From Pseudomonadota bacterium (GTDB taxonomy: Bacteria > Pseudomonadota > Gammaproteobacteria > SZUA-229): a stretch of DNA of 5,737 nucleotides. Position 1 is the first letter of the stretch. Every line of letters starts with the position of its first letter. A program made the translations under genes and the position numbers. The stretch is from positions 1 to 5,737 of the forward strand of contig DAOVJH010000108.1 in the NCBI GenBank assembly GCA_030673345.1, written 5' to 3'. The notes under the pieces are model-generated. The model saw only the letters and a list, made by a program, of their open reading frames with translations, searched no databases and had not been told where the DNA came from. Below are positions 1 through 5,737 of the stretch, one piece after another.

Positions 1-211
1 GCAACCTGGCCTTGATACCGAGAAACGATAACAGGCGCTGGCTATGGCGCGTGTCTTCTGCAGCGATTATATCCACCTGACCAAGGACGGATATCGCGCG
101 CTGCGTGATATCATCCAAATTTCCTATCGGCGTGGCAACGAGATACAATGTACCCGGTAACACGACCGGCTTTTGCTGGTCCGGTCTATTTTCTGATCTT
201 TCTTCTGGCAT
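1..211 (-). CDS. rsmI: RsmI, 16S rRNA 2'-O-methyltransferase, N-terminal part (cut by window edge)
   Basis: RsmI uses S-adenosylmethionine to methylate the ribose 2'-OH of C1402 in 16S rRNA, in the decoding centre. Translating the minus strand from the ATG at 211 gives 70 residues before the left edge. They contain the family's N-terminal signatures: [11 protein letters not shown] (residues 23-32 area, the TPIGNL turn of the tetrapyrrole-methylase fold), DITQRA, and AAEDTRHS (residues 50-57). These match my recollection of E. coli RsmI closely. The first 20 or so residues are polar and non-conserved, so a start at the GTG of residue 17 cannot be excluded, but ATG is preferred. No clear Shine-Dalgarno sequence precedes it. 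The gene diverges from lpoA, its usual neighbour in gammaproteobacteria. Family identity is very secure; only the exact start is uncertain. Confidence 0.95.
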   Translation of the reverse strand, partial: MPEERSENRPDQQKPVVLPGTLYLVATPIGNLDDITQRAISVLGQVDIIAAEDTRHSQRLLSFLGIKARL

Positions 212-216
212 TTCGA

Positions 217-245
217 TTGACACTTATAGCCCCACAAAACATACT
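217..245 (+). promoter_or_regulatory. Candidate sigma70 promoter for the lpoA-yraN-gmhA run
   Basis: A perfect -35 hexamer TTGACA lies at 217-222, followed by a 17-bp spacer and a CATACT -10-like hexamer (240-245, four of six consensus positions). Transcription would start near 252, giving a 5' leader of about 65 nt before the lpoA start. The -35 box begins six bases from the rsmI start codon, so this promoter and rsmI expression share very little space. Seen by eye only; not experimentally supported. Confidence 0.5.
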
Positions 246-318
246 TACCGTTCTTTATTCACGGCTACCTGATCGACGTCCGCTTTATTAACTTTTTTAC
301 AAACTGCCTGATACTATC

Positions 319-2211
319 TTGAAACAACATACTTTAAAACTCTTTTTACTTTTCGCTATCGTTACGCTTTCTGCATGTGACAGCAAACCGATAAAACCTG
401 AAACAGAACTGGCCGAAGAAACAAGGCCTGTTTCTGAAAAACAGGTGACATTAACCGAAGAAGCCGAAAAATTACTCGAGCTCGCCGAAGATAGCGATAC
501 CGAGGCCGAACAATTCAGGTATAGAGCACTGGCTGCCCGTCTCTACATCGAAGCCGACAAGGTCAGCCTCGCCCATGAACAACTAAATATCCTCAGAGAC
601 AGACAGCTGAGCCGGCCCGCTGCCGATACGGCCAGCACTCAGACCGAAGCCGCGACCGTATCACTGCTATCTGCTGAGATCGCTATCAGTGAAAATGATA
701 CAGCCCTCGCCAGGCAGCTCATCACTGACACAAAACCGATAACCCGTGAACAACAGATTTATTATTATGAGTTAAAAGCTGACCTGGACTTTTTAGCTGG
801 AAAATTCATGCATGCTGTCGACAGGCGGGTACAGCTCGATGGTTACATCACAGACAAAAAAGCGAAGAACAAAAATAACCGAAAGATCTGGACCGCGCTA
901 TCCAATCTATCCACCACACAACTGCACGGTCAACGCAGCAGCAACCTGACCATCAGTGGCTGGCTGGATCTGGCCAAGGTCATGCGCTCGAGCCAGAACA
1001 ACATCAGTAAGCTGGAAGACAATCTGCTCGACTGGGGAACAAGACACCCCGATCATCCGGTCAACGAAGATTTTTTACCAGAGCTGATCAGCATCTACCA
1101 GAGCAATATCTCTGACAAAAAACAGATCTCAATAATTTTACCGCTGCAGGGTGACTTATCAAAAGTTACAGCAAATATTAAAAATGGCATCCTGAGCGCT
1201 TATTACTCCGATGCAGACTCTGCTGCTAAACCTGTTATAAAGTTCTATGACAGCAGCGATGAAAACACCACTTTCAAACAGCTTTATCAGCAGGCGATCG
1301 ATGACGGTGCAACCAACATCATCGGTCCACTGAACAAAATCGTGATAAACCAGCTCTTACAGGAGCAGGAGCTCGACGTCCCCGTACTGACATTAAATTA
1401 TTCTGATAATACTTTCAGCAACACTGAAAACCTGTTTCAGTTTGGCCTGTCTCCAGAAGATGAAGCCCACCAGGTCGCTGAACTTGCTATCAAACAGGAT
1501 AAAAAACGCGCTGCTGTTTTTTACCCTGACAGCGAATGGGGCAAACGCCTGAGCCAGGCTTTCTCCGAGCACTTTACCTCGCTCGGCGGCATCGTGATCA
1601 CTTCAGCGGGTTACGCGACAAATACAAATGATTACAGACGGCCGATCAGGTCACTGTTCAACCTCGATCAGAGCACCATCCGCCGTCGAAAAGTAGAAAA
1701 TATAATCAGCAAAAAAACCATTAGCGAACCCTACCGCCGCCAGGATATCGATATGATATTCCTTGCAGCCACTCCCCGCTCAGCGAGGAGCATCATGCCT
1801 GCTTTTAGATTTCATCATGCTTCCAGCCTGCCAGTGTATTCGACCTCGCATGTCTATAGCGGTCAACCGGATAAGGCACTTGACCAGGATCTGAACGGTT
1901 TAATATTCTGCGACCTACCCTGGATACTGCAGAACAAATCACCTTTAGCGGAGGTGTTCAAACAAAACTGGCCTCAGCAAGGAAACTACACCCGCCTGTT
2001 TGCTCTCGGTGTCGATGCCTACCACCTGGTGCACAACCTTGATTTCCTGGAAAACAAAGAGTTTGCGTACTACGACGGGCAGACCGGCAATATACAACTA
2101 GATGACAACAACCGCGTTACGCGCAGGCTATTATGGGCCAAATTTGTGCGTGGAAAACCAGCCTACTTCGAACCAGCGGTAACACAAACAGACGGCGAGG
2201 ACAGGCCGTAG
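319..2211 (+). CDS. lpoA: LpoA (LppC family), outer-membrane lipoprotein activator of penicillin-binding protein 1A
   Basis: LpoA is an outer-membrane lipoprotein that reaches across the periplasm to stimulate the bifunctional peptidoglycan synthase PBP1A. The 630-residue product starts with a lipoprotein signal: basic K2/K7, a hydrophobic core, and lipobox LSAC with lipidated Cys20. Aspartate follows the cysteine (CD), which in enteric bacteria is the Lol-avoidance residue, so localization by that rule alone is ambiguous. Residues about 40-260 form a helical, TPR-like region. Residues about 268-620 are the periplasmic-binding-protein-like LppC domain, beginning QISIILPLQGDL and including NIIGPLNK. 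Length is between the Haemophilus and E. coli proteins as I recall them. The start is TTG: the in-frame upstream stop is at 289-291, no ATG lies between, and only TTG places the signal peptide correctly. No convincing Shine-Dalgarno sequence is visible. The stop codon TAG sits in the loop of a palindrome (2197-2221). First gene of the rightward run. Confidence 0.93.
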   Translation: MKQHTLKLFLLFAIVTLSACDSKPIKPETELAEETRPVSEKQVTLTEEAEKLLELAEDSDTEAEQFRYRALAARLYIEADKVSLAHEQLNILRDRQLSRPAADTASTQTEAATVSLLSAEIAISENDTALARQLITDTKPITREQQIYYYELKADLDFLAGKFMHAVDRRVQLDGYITDKKAKNKNNRKIWTALSNLSTTQLHGQRSSNLTISGWLDLAKVMRSSQNNISKLEDNLLDWGTRHPDHPVNEDFLPELISIYQSNISDKKQISIILPLQGDLSKVTANIKNGILSAYYSDADSAAKPVIKFYDSSDENTTFKQLYQQAIDDGATNIIGPLNKIVINQLLQEQELDVPVLTLNYSDNTFSNTENLFQFGLSPEDEAHQVAELAIKQDKKRAAVFYPDSEWGKRLSQAFSEHFTSLGGIVITSAGYATNTNDYRRPIRSLFNLDQSTIRRRKVENIISKKTISEPYRRQDIDMIFLAATPRSARSIMPAFRFHHASSLPVYSTSHVYSGQPDKALDQDLNGLIFCDLPWILQNKSPLAEVFKQNWPQQGNYTRLFALGVDAYHLVHNLDFLENKEFAYYDGQTGNIQLDDNNRVTRRLLWAKFVRGKPAYFEPAVTQTDGEDRP

Positions 2212-2223
2212 GCCTGCCTTCTG
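2197..2223. repeat. REP-like palindromic repeat, copy 1
   Basis: Inverted repeat CAGGCC (2202-2207), loop GTA (2208-2210), GGCCTG (2211-2216), extended outwards after one A-C mismatch by GAG/CTT-C type pairing (2197-2200 with 2218-2221, one G-T). The lpoA stop codon TAG (2209-2211) lies across the loop and first stem base. It shares the GAGGACAG prefix and the CCGT/GG/CTG core with copy 2 at 3707-3733. The stem pair that is G-C here is A-T there, so pairing is kept while sequence changes. Confidence 0.55.
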
Positions 2224-2229
2224 CAAATA

Positions 2230-2601
2230 TTGAAAGCAGCGCATCTAAAACAGGGAGAAGAAGCAGAAGCCGCCTGCTGCAAATACCTCCGGTCGAAGGG
2301 CCTGAAACTGATCGGCAAAAATTTTAGCTGTCACTACGGCGAGATCGACATCATCATGTTCGATAAAAACATGCTGGTCTTTGTCGAGGTGCGTTTCCGC
2401 AAAAGCGACGCTTTCGGTGGCGGTCTGGAGAGTATCACTGCCTCAAAACAACTAAAATTACGCAAGACTGCCGAGTTATACCTGCAACAGAACAGTAAGT
2501 ATAAAAATGCACGTTTTGATGTTGTTTCCATGTCAAAAAACAATCAAACTAACAATAACGGTCAGTCATACAGCTTTGACTGGGTAACGAATGCTTTCTA
2601 G
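2230..2601 (+). CDS. yraN: YraN, UPF0102 family nuclease-fold protein
   Basis: YraN belongs to UPF0102, a small, widely conserved family with a restriction-endonuclease-like fold and no firmly established role that I know of. The 123-residue product shows the family landmarks: GEEAEAAA-type N-terminal helix (residues 9-14 here GEEAEA), GEID (37-40), FVEVRFR (51-57, containing the ExK-like EVR) and RFDVV (95-99). The acidic residues D40 and E53 occupy the positions expected for a PD-(D/E)xK-type active site, but arginine replaces the usual lysine, as it also does in E. coli YraN from memory. The start is a TTG 18 nt after the lpoA stop and in the same reading frame. The only other start-like codons before that stop are CTG (2221) and ATA; the first in-frame ATG is far inside the domain. 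No Shine-Dalgarno sequence is seen, so translation is probably coupled to lpoA. It follows lpoA in E. coli and Pseudomonas as well. Confidence 0.9.
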   Translation: MKAAHLKQGEEAEAACCKYLRSKGLKLIGKNFSCHYGEIDIIMFDKNMLVFVEVRFRKSDAFGGGLESITASKQLKLRKTAELYLQQNSKYKNARFDVVSMSKNNQTNNNGQSYSFDWVTNAF

Positions 2602-2607
2602 AATATC

Positions 2608-2631
2608 GGGGAAAACCACAGGTCATTCCCC
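2608..2631 (+). promoter_or_regulatory. Intergenic hairpin before gmhA/diaA
   Basis: GGGGAA (2608-2613) and TTCCCC (2626-2631) form a perfect 6-bp stem with a 12-nt loop in the 42-nt gap between yraN and the SIS gene. An alternative pairing inside the same stretch, CAGG (2619-2622) with CCTG (2630-2633), would cover the start of the GGTGA ribosome-binding site. No T-tract follows, so it is not a typical intrinsic terminator. Function is unknown and could be none. Confidence 0.35.
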
Positions 2632-2632
2632 T

Positions 2633-2637
2633 GGTGA
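2633..2637 (+). promoter_or_regulatory. Ribosome binding site of gmhA/diaA
   Basis: GGTGA lies six bases before the ATG at 2644. It is the only recognisable Shine-Dalgarno sequence in the rightward run and supports that ATG as the start; lpoA and yraN show none. Confidence 0.55.
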
Positions 2638-3264
<627 letters not shown>

Positions 3265-3270
3265 GACACT

Positions 3271-3678
3271 TTATTTTACGACGCGCAGACTGGGGCGTTT
3301 AGGTTTATCAGGGTCGGTATCCGGATCCGGGTCATCACCATCATCGGTCGCTGAAATCGCGCCATCATCTTCAGAAAACATCATACCCTGGCCGTTTTCT
3401 TTGGCGTACACTGCCAATACTGCTTCGATAGGAATATACAGGCCCTGGGACTTTCCTGAAAAACGCGCACTGAAAGTAATCTCAGTGTCACCAAGTACCA
3501 GGCCGCTTATCGCCATCGGTGCGATATTAAGAATGATTTTCCCATTTTGGACATGCTCAGCCGGAACCTGAACACCATCGACAGAAACATCGACTAGCAG
3601 GTGGGGCGTCATACCGTTATCAGCAATCCACTGATAGATCGCACGGACAAGATAGGGACGGCTGGATGTCATCTGCAT
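3271..3678 (-). CDS. sspB: SspB, specificity adaptor of the ClpXP protease
   Basis: SspB binds ssrA-tagged polypeptides from stalled ribosomes and hands them to the ClpXP protease in the cytoplasm. The 135-residue product has the folded substrate-binding domain (residues 1-102: RPYLVRAIYQWIADN, TPHLLVDV, GVQVP, ILNIAP, FSARFSG, IPIEAVLAVYAKENGQGM). It then has an acidic, flexible linker with D-P-D repeats (about 103-124) and the C-terminal ClpX-docking tail PSLRVVK (129-135), nearly identical to the E. coli ending. It is shorter than E. coli SspB (about 165 residues from memory), mainly in the linker. An in-frame TAA lies a few codons upstream, so the start is the ATG at 3678 or the one two codons later. 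Neither has an obvious Shine-Dalgarno sequence. It follows sspA on the same strand after a 59-bp gap that holds the palindrome copy 2. Confidence 0.95.
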   Translation of the reverse strand: MQMTSSRPYLVRAIYQWIADNGMTPHLLVDVSVDGVQVPAEHVQNGKIILNIAPMAISGLVLGDTEITFSARFSGKSQGLYIPIEAVLAVYAKENGQGMMFSEDDGAISATDDGDDPDPDTDPDKPKRPSLRVVK

Positions 3679-3706
3679 AGCGGTATATTACAGTGATTGA
3701 ATATCC

Positions 3707-3733
3707 GAGGACAGACCGTTGGTCTGTCGCCTG
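3707..3733. repeat. REP-like palindromic repeat, copy 2
   Basis: A perfect 8-bp inverted repeat, GACAGACC (3710-3717) and GGTCTGTC (3721-3728) around a GTT loop, lies between the sspA stop and the sspB start. It matches copy 1 (2197-2223) at 21 of 27 positions by my count, in the same orientation, including GAGGACAG and the trailing CTG. No T-tract follows in the direction of sspA transcription, so a simple intrinsic terminator is unlikely. It could stabilise the upstream mRNA end or mark an mRNA processing point between sspA and sspB. Confidence 0.6.
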
Positions 3734-3737
3734 AATT

Positions 3738-4334
3738 TTATAAGCGTAACTCTCGCTCTGACTCAGTAAGACCCAGCTTAAAACCATCACGTTCGAACAA
3801 ACGATCAGCATAAGCATTGATTGATTTTGCCTCTTTAGGCAACTCGATGCCATAGTGACGCAGACGCCAGAGTATAGGCGCTACACTGGCATCGACCAGG
3901 GTAAAGTCTTCACTGAGGAAATACGGCATAACATCAAATATCTCAGCAACAGATGCGATACTTTCAGTTAGATCTTTTTTAGCTTTAGTTACAGCCTTCT
4001 CGCCTTTGGTCTCAATGATATCGACCAGCGGATACCAGTCATGCTCCACCTGGAACAGTGCCAGGCGCATCTGTGCACGCTGCACAGGCCCAACGGGCAT
4101 CAACGGAGGATGTGGAAAACGTTCTTCCAGATATTCCATGATGACACGTGAGTTATATAACACCAGATCGCGATCGACCAGCGTCGGCAGACTGCCGTAA
4201 GGGTTTAAATCTATCAGGTCCTCAGGTAGCTTTTTTGGATCACACAAGATTACTTCGTGGACAATATCCTTTTCATTTAAAACGATACGTGTACGATGAC
4301 ACTCAATTGATGATGCCGTTGTATATAAATTCAT
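3738..4334 (-). CDS. sspA: SspA, stringent starvation protein A (RNA-polymerase-associated, GST fold)
   Basis: SspA binds RNA polymerase holoenzyme and alters transcription during starvation and acid stress; in several pathogens it acts with MglA-like partners. The 198-residue product has a glutathione-S-transferase fold without the usual catalytic function. The thioredoxin-like N-terminal half (1-75) contains DLIDLNPYGSLPTLVDRDL (40-57 area) and IIMEYL-type ERFPHPPLMP. The PHPP surface turn is at residues 74-77, and in E. coli this motif is the functional contact surface. The helical C-terminal half includes PYFLSEDFTLVDASVAPILWRL. Residues near the end (LFERDGFKLGLTESERELRL) match E. coli SspA closely. 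Compared with E. coli it lacks roughly ten N-terminal residues. ATG start with a weak GGA six or so bases upstream. It lies downstream of petC and upstream of sspB, the order known from Pseudomonas. Confidence 0.95.
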   Translation of the reverse strand: MNLYTTASSIECHRTRIVLNEKDIVHEVILCDPKKLPEDLIDLNPYGSLPTLVDRDLVLYNSRVIMEYLEERFPHPPLMPVGPVQRAQMRLALFQVEHDWYPLVDIIETKGEKAVTKAKKDLTESIASVAEIFDVMPYFLSEDFTLVDASVAPILWRLRHYGIELPKEAKSINAYADRLFERDGFKLGLTESERELRL

Positions 4335-4401
4335 AATATTTCCAATCGAAGAGGAACGATTTAATGAGGTAACTTAGTGAAACAACTACCTGAAATACTA
4401 A

Positions 4402-4437
4402 CCGGCTACCAGAGACATATTGCTATCTGGCAGCCGG
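4402..4437 (-). terminator. Hairpin downstream of petC, terminator or attenuator before sspA
   Basis: In minus-strand RNA, CCGGCTGCCAGA (4437-4426) pairs with TCTGGTAGCCGG (4413-4402) as a continuous 12-bp stem with one G-U pair and a 12-nt loop. On the plus strand the same pair is an A-C mismatch, so the structure fits minus-strand transcripts better. It begins about 10 nt after the petC stop. The sequence that follows (TTAGTATTT) is only moderately T-rich, so partial termination or mRNA 3'-end protection is likelier than full termination. Confidence 0.6.
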
Positions 4438-4447
4438 CCAATAATAT

Positions 4448-5221
4448 TTAGTGTACGTCTTTCCAGTATTCTTTTTTCAGTGCGTAAGCAAAACCAAAGA
4501 GAACAACCAGGAACAACAGCACTTTCCAGCCCATGCTGCGACGCTCAACCTGTACAGGTTCTGCGATATAGACCATGAAGTTTGTCAGGTCACCAAGGAA
4601 CACATCGTATTCTGTGCTGCTTAATTTACCTGCTTGAATCTGCTCGAACCCATCAAGCTCTTCAACTTCTACGTCACCGTGCACCACTGTTTTATATTTA
4701 GCTTCCTGCAGACCTTGCAGAGACCATAAAACATGCGGCATACCCACATCCGGGAATACAGCGTTGTTGAAACCGGTCGGACGGTAATCATCCACGTAGA
4801 AACTACGCAGATAAGTATATATCCAGTCAGCACCACGCGCACGGGCAGCTAACGACAGATCAGGCACTGCTGTACCGAACGCATTTTTTGCGTAATCATC
4901 AGTCATCGATACTTCCATCAGATCACCGATCTTGGTCGGTGCACCTTTTTCATTGTAAGTATGAATCAGCATCTCGCGTACATCTTCTTCAGACATTTCA
5001 AGGTCTTTAGCGATGCGGTTAAAACGCATGAACGATGCAGCATGACAGCTATAGCAATAATCGCCAAAAGCCTGTGCGCCACGTCTTAGTGACTCTTTAT
5101 CGTTTATATCAATCGGCGCTTTAAGAAGATGCGCACCACCTGATGCTGTCGCCAGCATTGGCGTCAACATTGCTGCAGCCAAAAACAAAGTTGCGATATT
5201 TTTTATAATAGCGGTTTTCAT
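4448..5221 (-). CDS. petC: Cytochrome c1, haem subunit of the ubiquinol-cytochrome c reductase (bc1) complex
   Basis: Cytochrome c1 accepts electrons from the Rieske iron-sulfur protein and passes them to a soluble or membrane cytochrome c. It works in the cytoplasmic membrane with its haem domain in the periplasm. The 257-residue product has an N-terminal signal peptide (hydrophobic to about residue 24, likely cleaved near ATA-SGG). The c-type haem motif CYSCH is at 56-60 and the axial methionine M161 lies in PDVGMPHVLW. The LRSFYVDDYRPTGFNNAVFPD block typical of proteobacterial c1 spans about 138-158. A single C-terminal membrane anchor (about 231-248) ends in a basic, cytoplasmic tail. The start ATG overlaps the petB stop (ATGA), and AGGGTGA (5226-5232) four bases upstream, inside the end of petB, serves as its ribosome-binding site. 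This indicates tight translational coupling. Confidence 0.97.
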   Translation of the reverse strand: MKTAIIKNIATLFLAAAMLTPMLATASGGAHLLKAPIDINDKESLRRGAQAFGDYCYSCHAASFMRFNRIAKDLEMSEEDVREMLIHTYNEKGAPTKIGDLMEVSMTDDYAKNAFGTAVPDLSLAARARGADWIYTYLRSFYVDDYRPTGFNNAVFPDVGMPHVLWSLQGLQEAKYKTVVHGDVEVEELDGFEQIQAGKLSSTEYDVFLGDLTNFMVYIAEPVQVERRSMGWKVLLFLVVLFGFAYALKKEYWKDVH

Positions 5222-5737
5222 GATGTCACCCTATCTGGAACAGGCTTGGTGCTCTCATTTTTAGATGTGACAAAGAGCACAACAAAGAAAGCGAAATAGA
5301 AGAAAGTGAATACGCGAGAGAAGAAGGTCAGTATCTCAGTCGCTGGTTGCATCGCTAACCAGCCCAGCACAACGAAGCTTACGCAGAATACGATCAGGTT
5401 CGCTTTAAAGATAACTGAGCGATAACGGATAGACTTCACTTTGCAGCGGTCGATCCATGGCAGGAAGAACAGCACCACAATCGCAGCACCCATAGTACCA
5501 ACACCCATCAACTTATCGGGTACGGCACGTAAGATTGCGTAGAAAGGCGTGAAGTACCATACCGGCGCAATATGCTCAGGCGTCTTCAGCGGATCAGCAG
5601 CAATAAAGTTTGCATGCTCTAACAGGTAACCGCCGCCGTCAGGGAAGTAGAACATCACCACGCTGAAGAAGAACAGGAACACCACCACACCGACGATATC
5701 TTTTACAGAGTAATAAGGGTGGAAAGGAATGCCGTCC
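5218..5737 (-). CDS. petB: Cytochrome b of the bc1 complex, C-terminal part (cut by window edge)
   Basis: Cytochrome b carries two haems b and both quinone sites (Qo and Qi) of the bc1 complex in the cytoplasmic membrane. The open frame continues to the window edge, so about 172 C-terminal residues are seen and the start lies outside. The visible part begins DGIPFHPYYSVKDIVG, a conserved segment before a transmembrane helix. It is followed by DPLKTPEHIAPVWYFTPFYAILRAVP, shown here in pieces: TPEHI, then PVWY (5554-5565), then FTPFYAILRAVPDK. Three hydrophobic helices follow, around MGAAIVVLFFLPWI, ANLIVFCVSFVVLGWLAM and VFTFFYFAFFVVLFV. The Qo-site motif is PVWY rather than the mitochondrial PEWY. 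The haem-ligating histidines lie in the missing N-terminal half. The Rieske gene petA is expected further right. The stop overlaps petC by four bases. Confidence 0.97.
   Translation of the reverse strand, partial: DGIPFHPYYSVKDIVGVVVFLFFFSVVMFYFPDGGGYLLEHANFIAADPLKTPEHIAPVWYFTPFYAILRAVPDKLMGVGTMGAAIVVLFFLPWIDRCKVKSIRYRSVIFKANLIVFCVSFVVLGWLAMQPATEILTFFSRVFTFFYFAFFVVLFVTSKNESTKPVPDRVTS

Noticed and set aside
421..436. AAGGCCTGTTTCTG resembling one arm of the palindromic repeat
   Set aside because: Only one arm is similar, the mirrored arm is absent, and it is inside conserved-frame lpoA coding sequence; a chance match.
2133..2327. 64-codon plus-strand frame bridging the lpoA-yraN junction
   Set aside because: Out-of-frame shadow of lpoA and yraN, both of which are well supported.
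3316..3363. Repetitive stretch in sspB with GGATCCGGGTC-like units
   Set aside because: It encodes the acidic D-P-D linker of SspB, which is expected to be repetitive and variable; not a DNA repeat in its own right.
3679..3705. TAATAT directly before the sspB ATG as a -10 box for a leaderless transcript
   Set aside because: No acceptable -35 hexamer at 16-18 bp upstream; AT-rich short matches are common and the evidence is too thin.

Overview
This is a housekeeping segment of a gammaproteobacterial chromosome, probably free-living or marine and not enteric. The evidence is the gene set and order: rsmI diverging from lpoA-yraN-gmhA/diaA, then a convergent block sspB-sspA-petC-petB. From family knowledge this matches the Pseudomonas-type arrangement more closely than the E. 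coli one. Base composition looks moderate and even, and I saw no mobile-element gene, CRISPR array, tRNA or rRNA.

Layout. Positions 1-211 (minus) hold the N-terminal third or so of RsmI, cut by the left edge. Positions 212-318 are a divergent intergenic region with a good sigma70-like promoter facing right. Positions 319-3231 (plus) are a compact run: lpoA (outer-membrane lipoprotein activator of a peptidoglycan synthase), yraN (UPF0102 nuclease-fold protein) and a SIS-domain gene of the GmhA/DiaA family. A 39-bp gap separates it from the convergent minus-strand block, which in transcription order reads petB (cytochrome b, cut by the right edge), petC (cytochrome c1, ATGA overlap with petB), a 113-bp gap with a strong hairpin, sspA (RNA-polymerase-associated stringent starvation protein) and sspB (ClpXP adaptor). 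There is no gene-free stretch over 300 bases.

How the genes relate. The right block couples bc1-complex respiration genes to a stress-response pair. The left run combines envelope biogenesis (LpoA; GmhA if it is the heptose enzyme), a conserved nuclease-like protein and ribosomal RNA modification (RsmI).

Most notable signals. (1) Two diverged copies of a small palindrome at 2197-2223 and 3707-3733 share their flanks and carry a compensatory base-pair change in the stem. They look like members of a REP-like family, and copy 1 places the lpoA stop codon in its loop. (2) The SIS protein keeps all four GmhA metal/catalytic positions that E. coli DiaA has partly lost. (3) dolP, usually next to this gene, is absent. 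(4) The cytochrome b Qo motif reads PVWY rather than PEWY. I did not find a convincing new multi-gene system; this is mainly a conserved core region.
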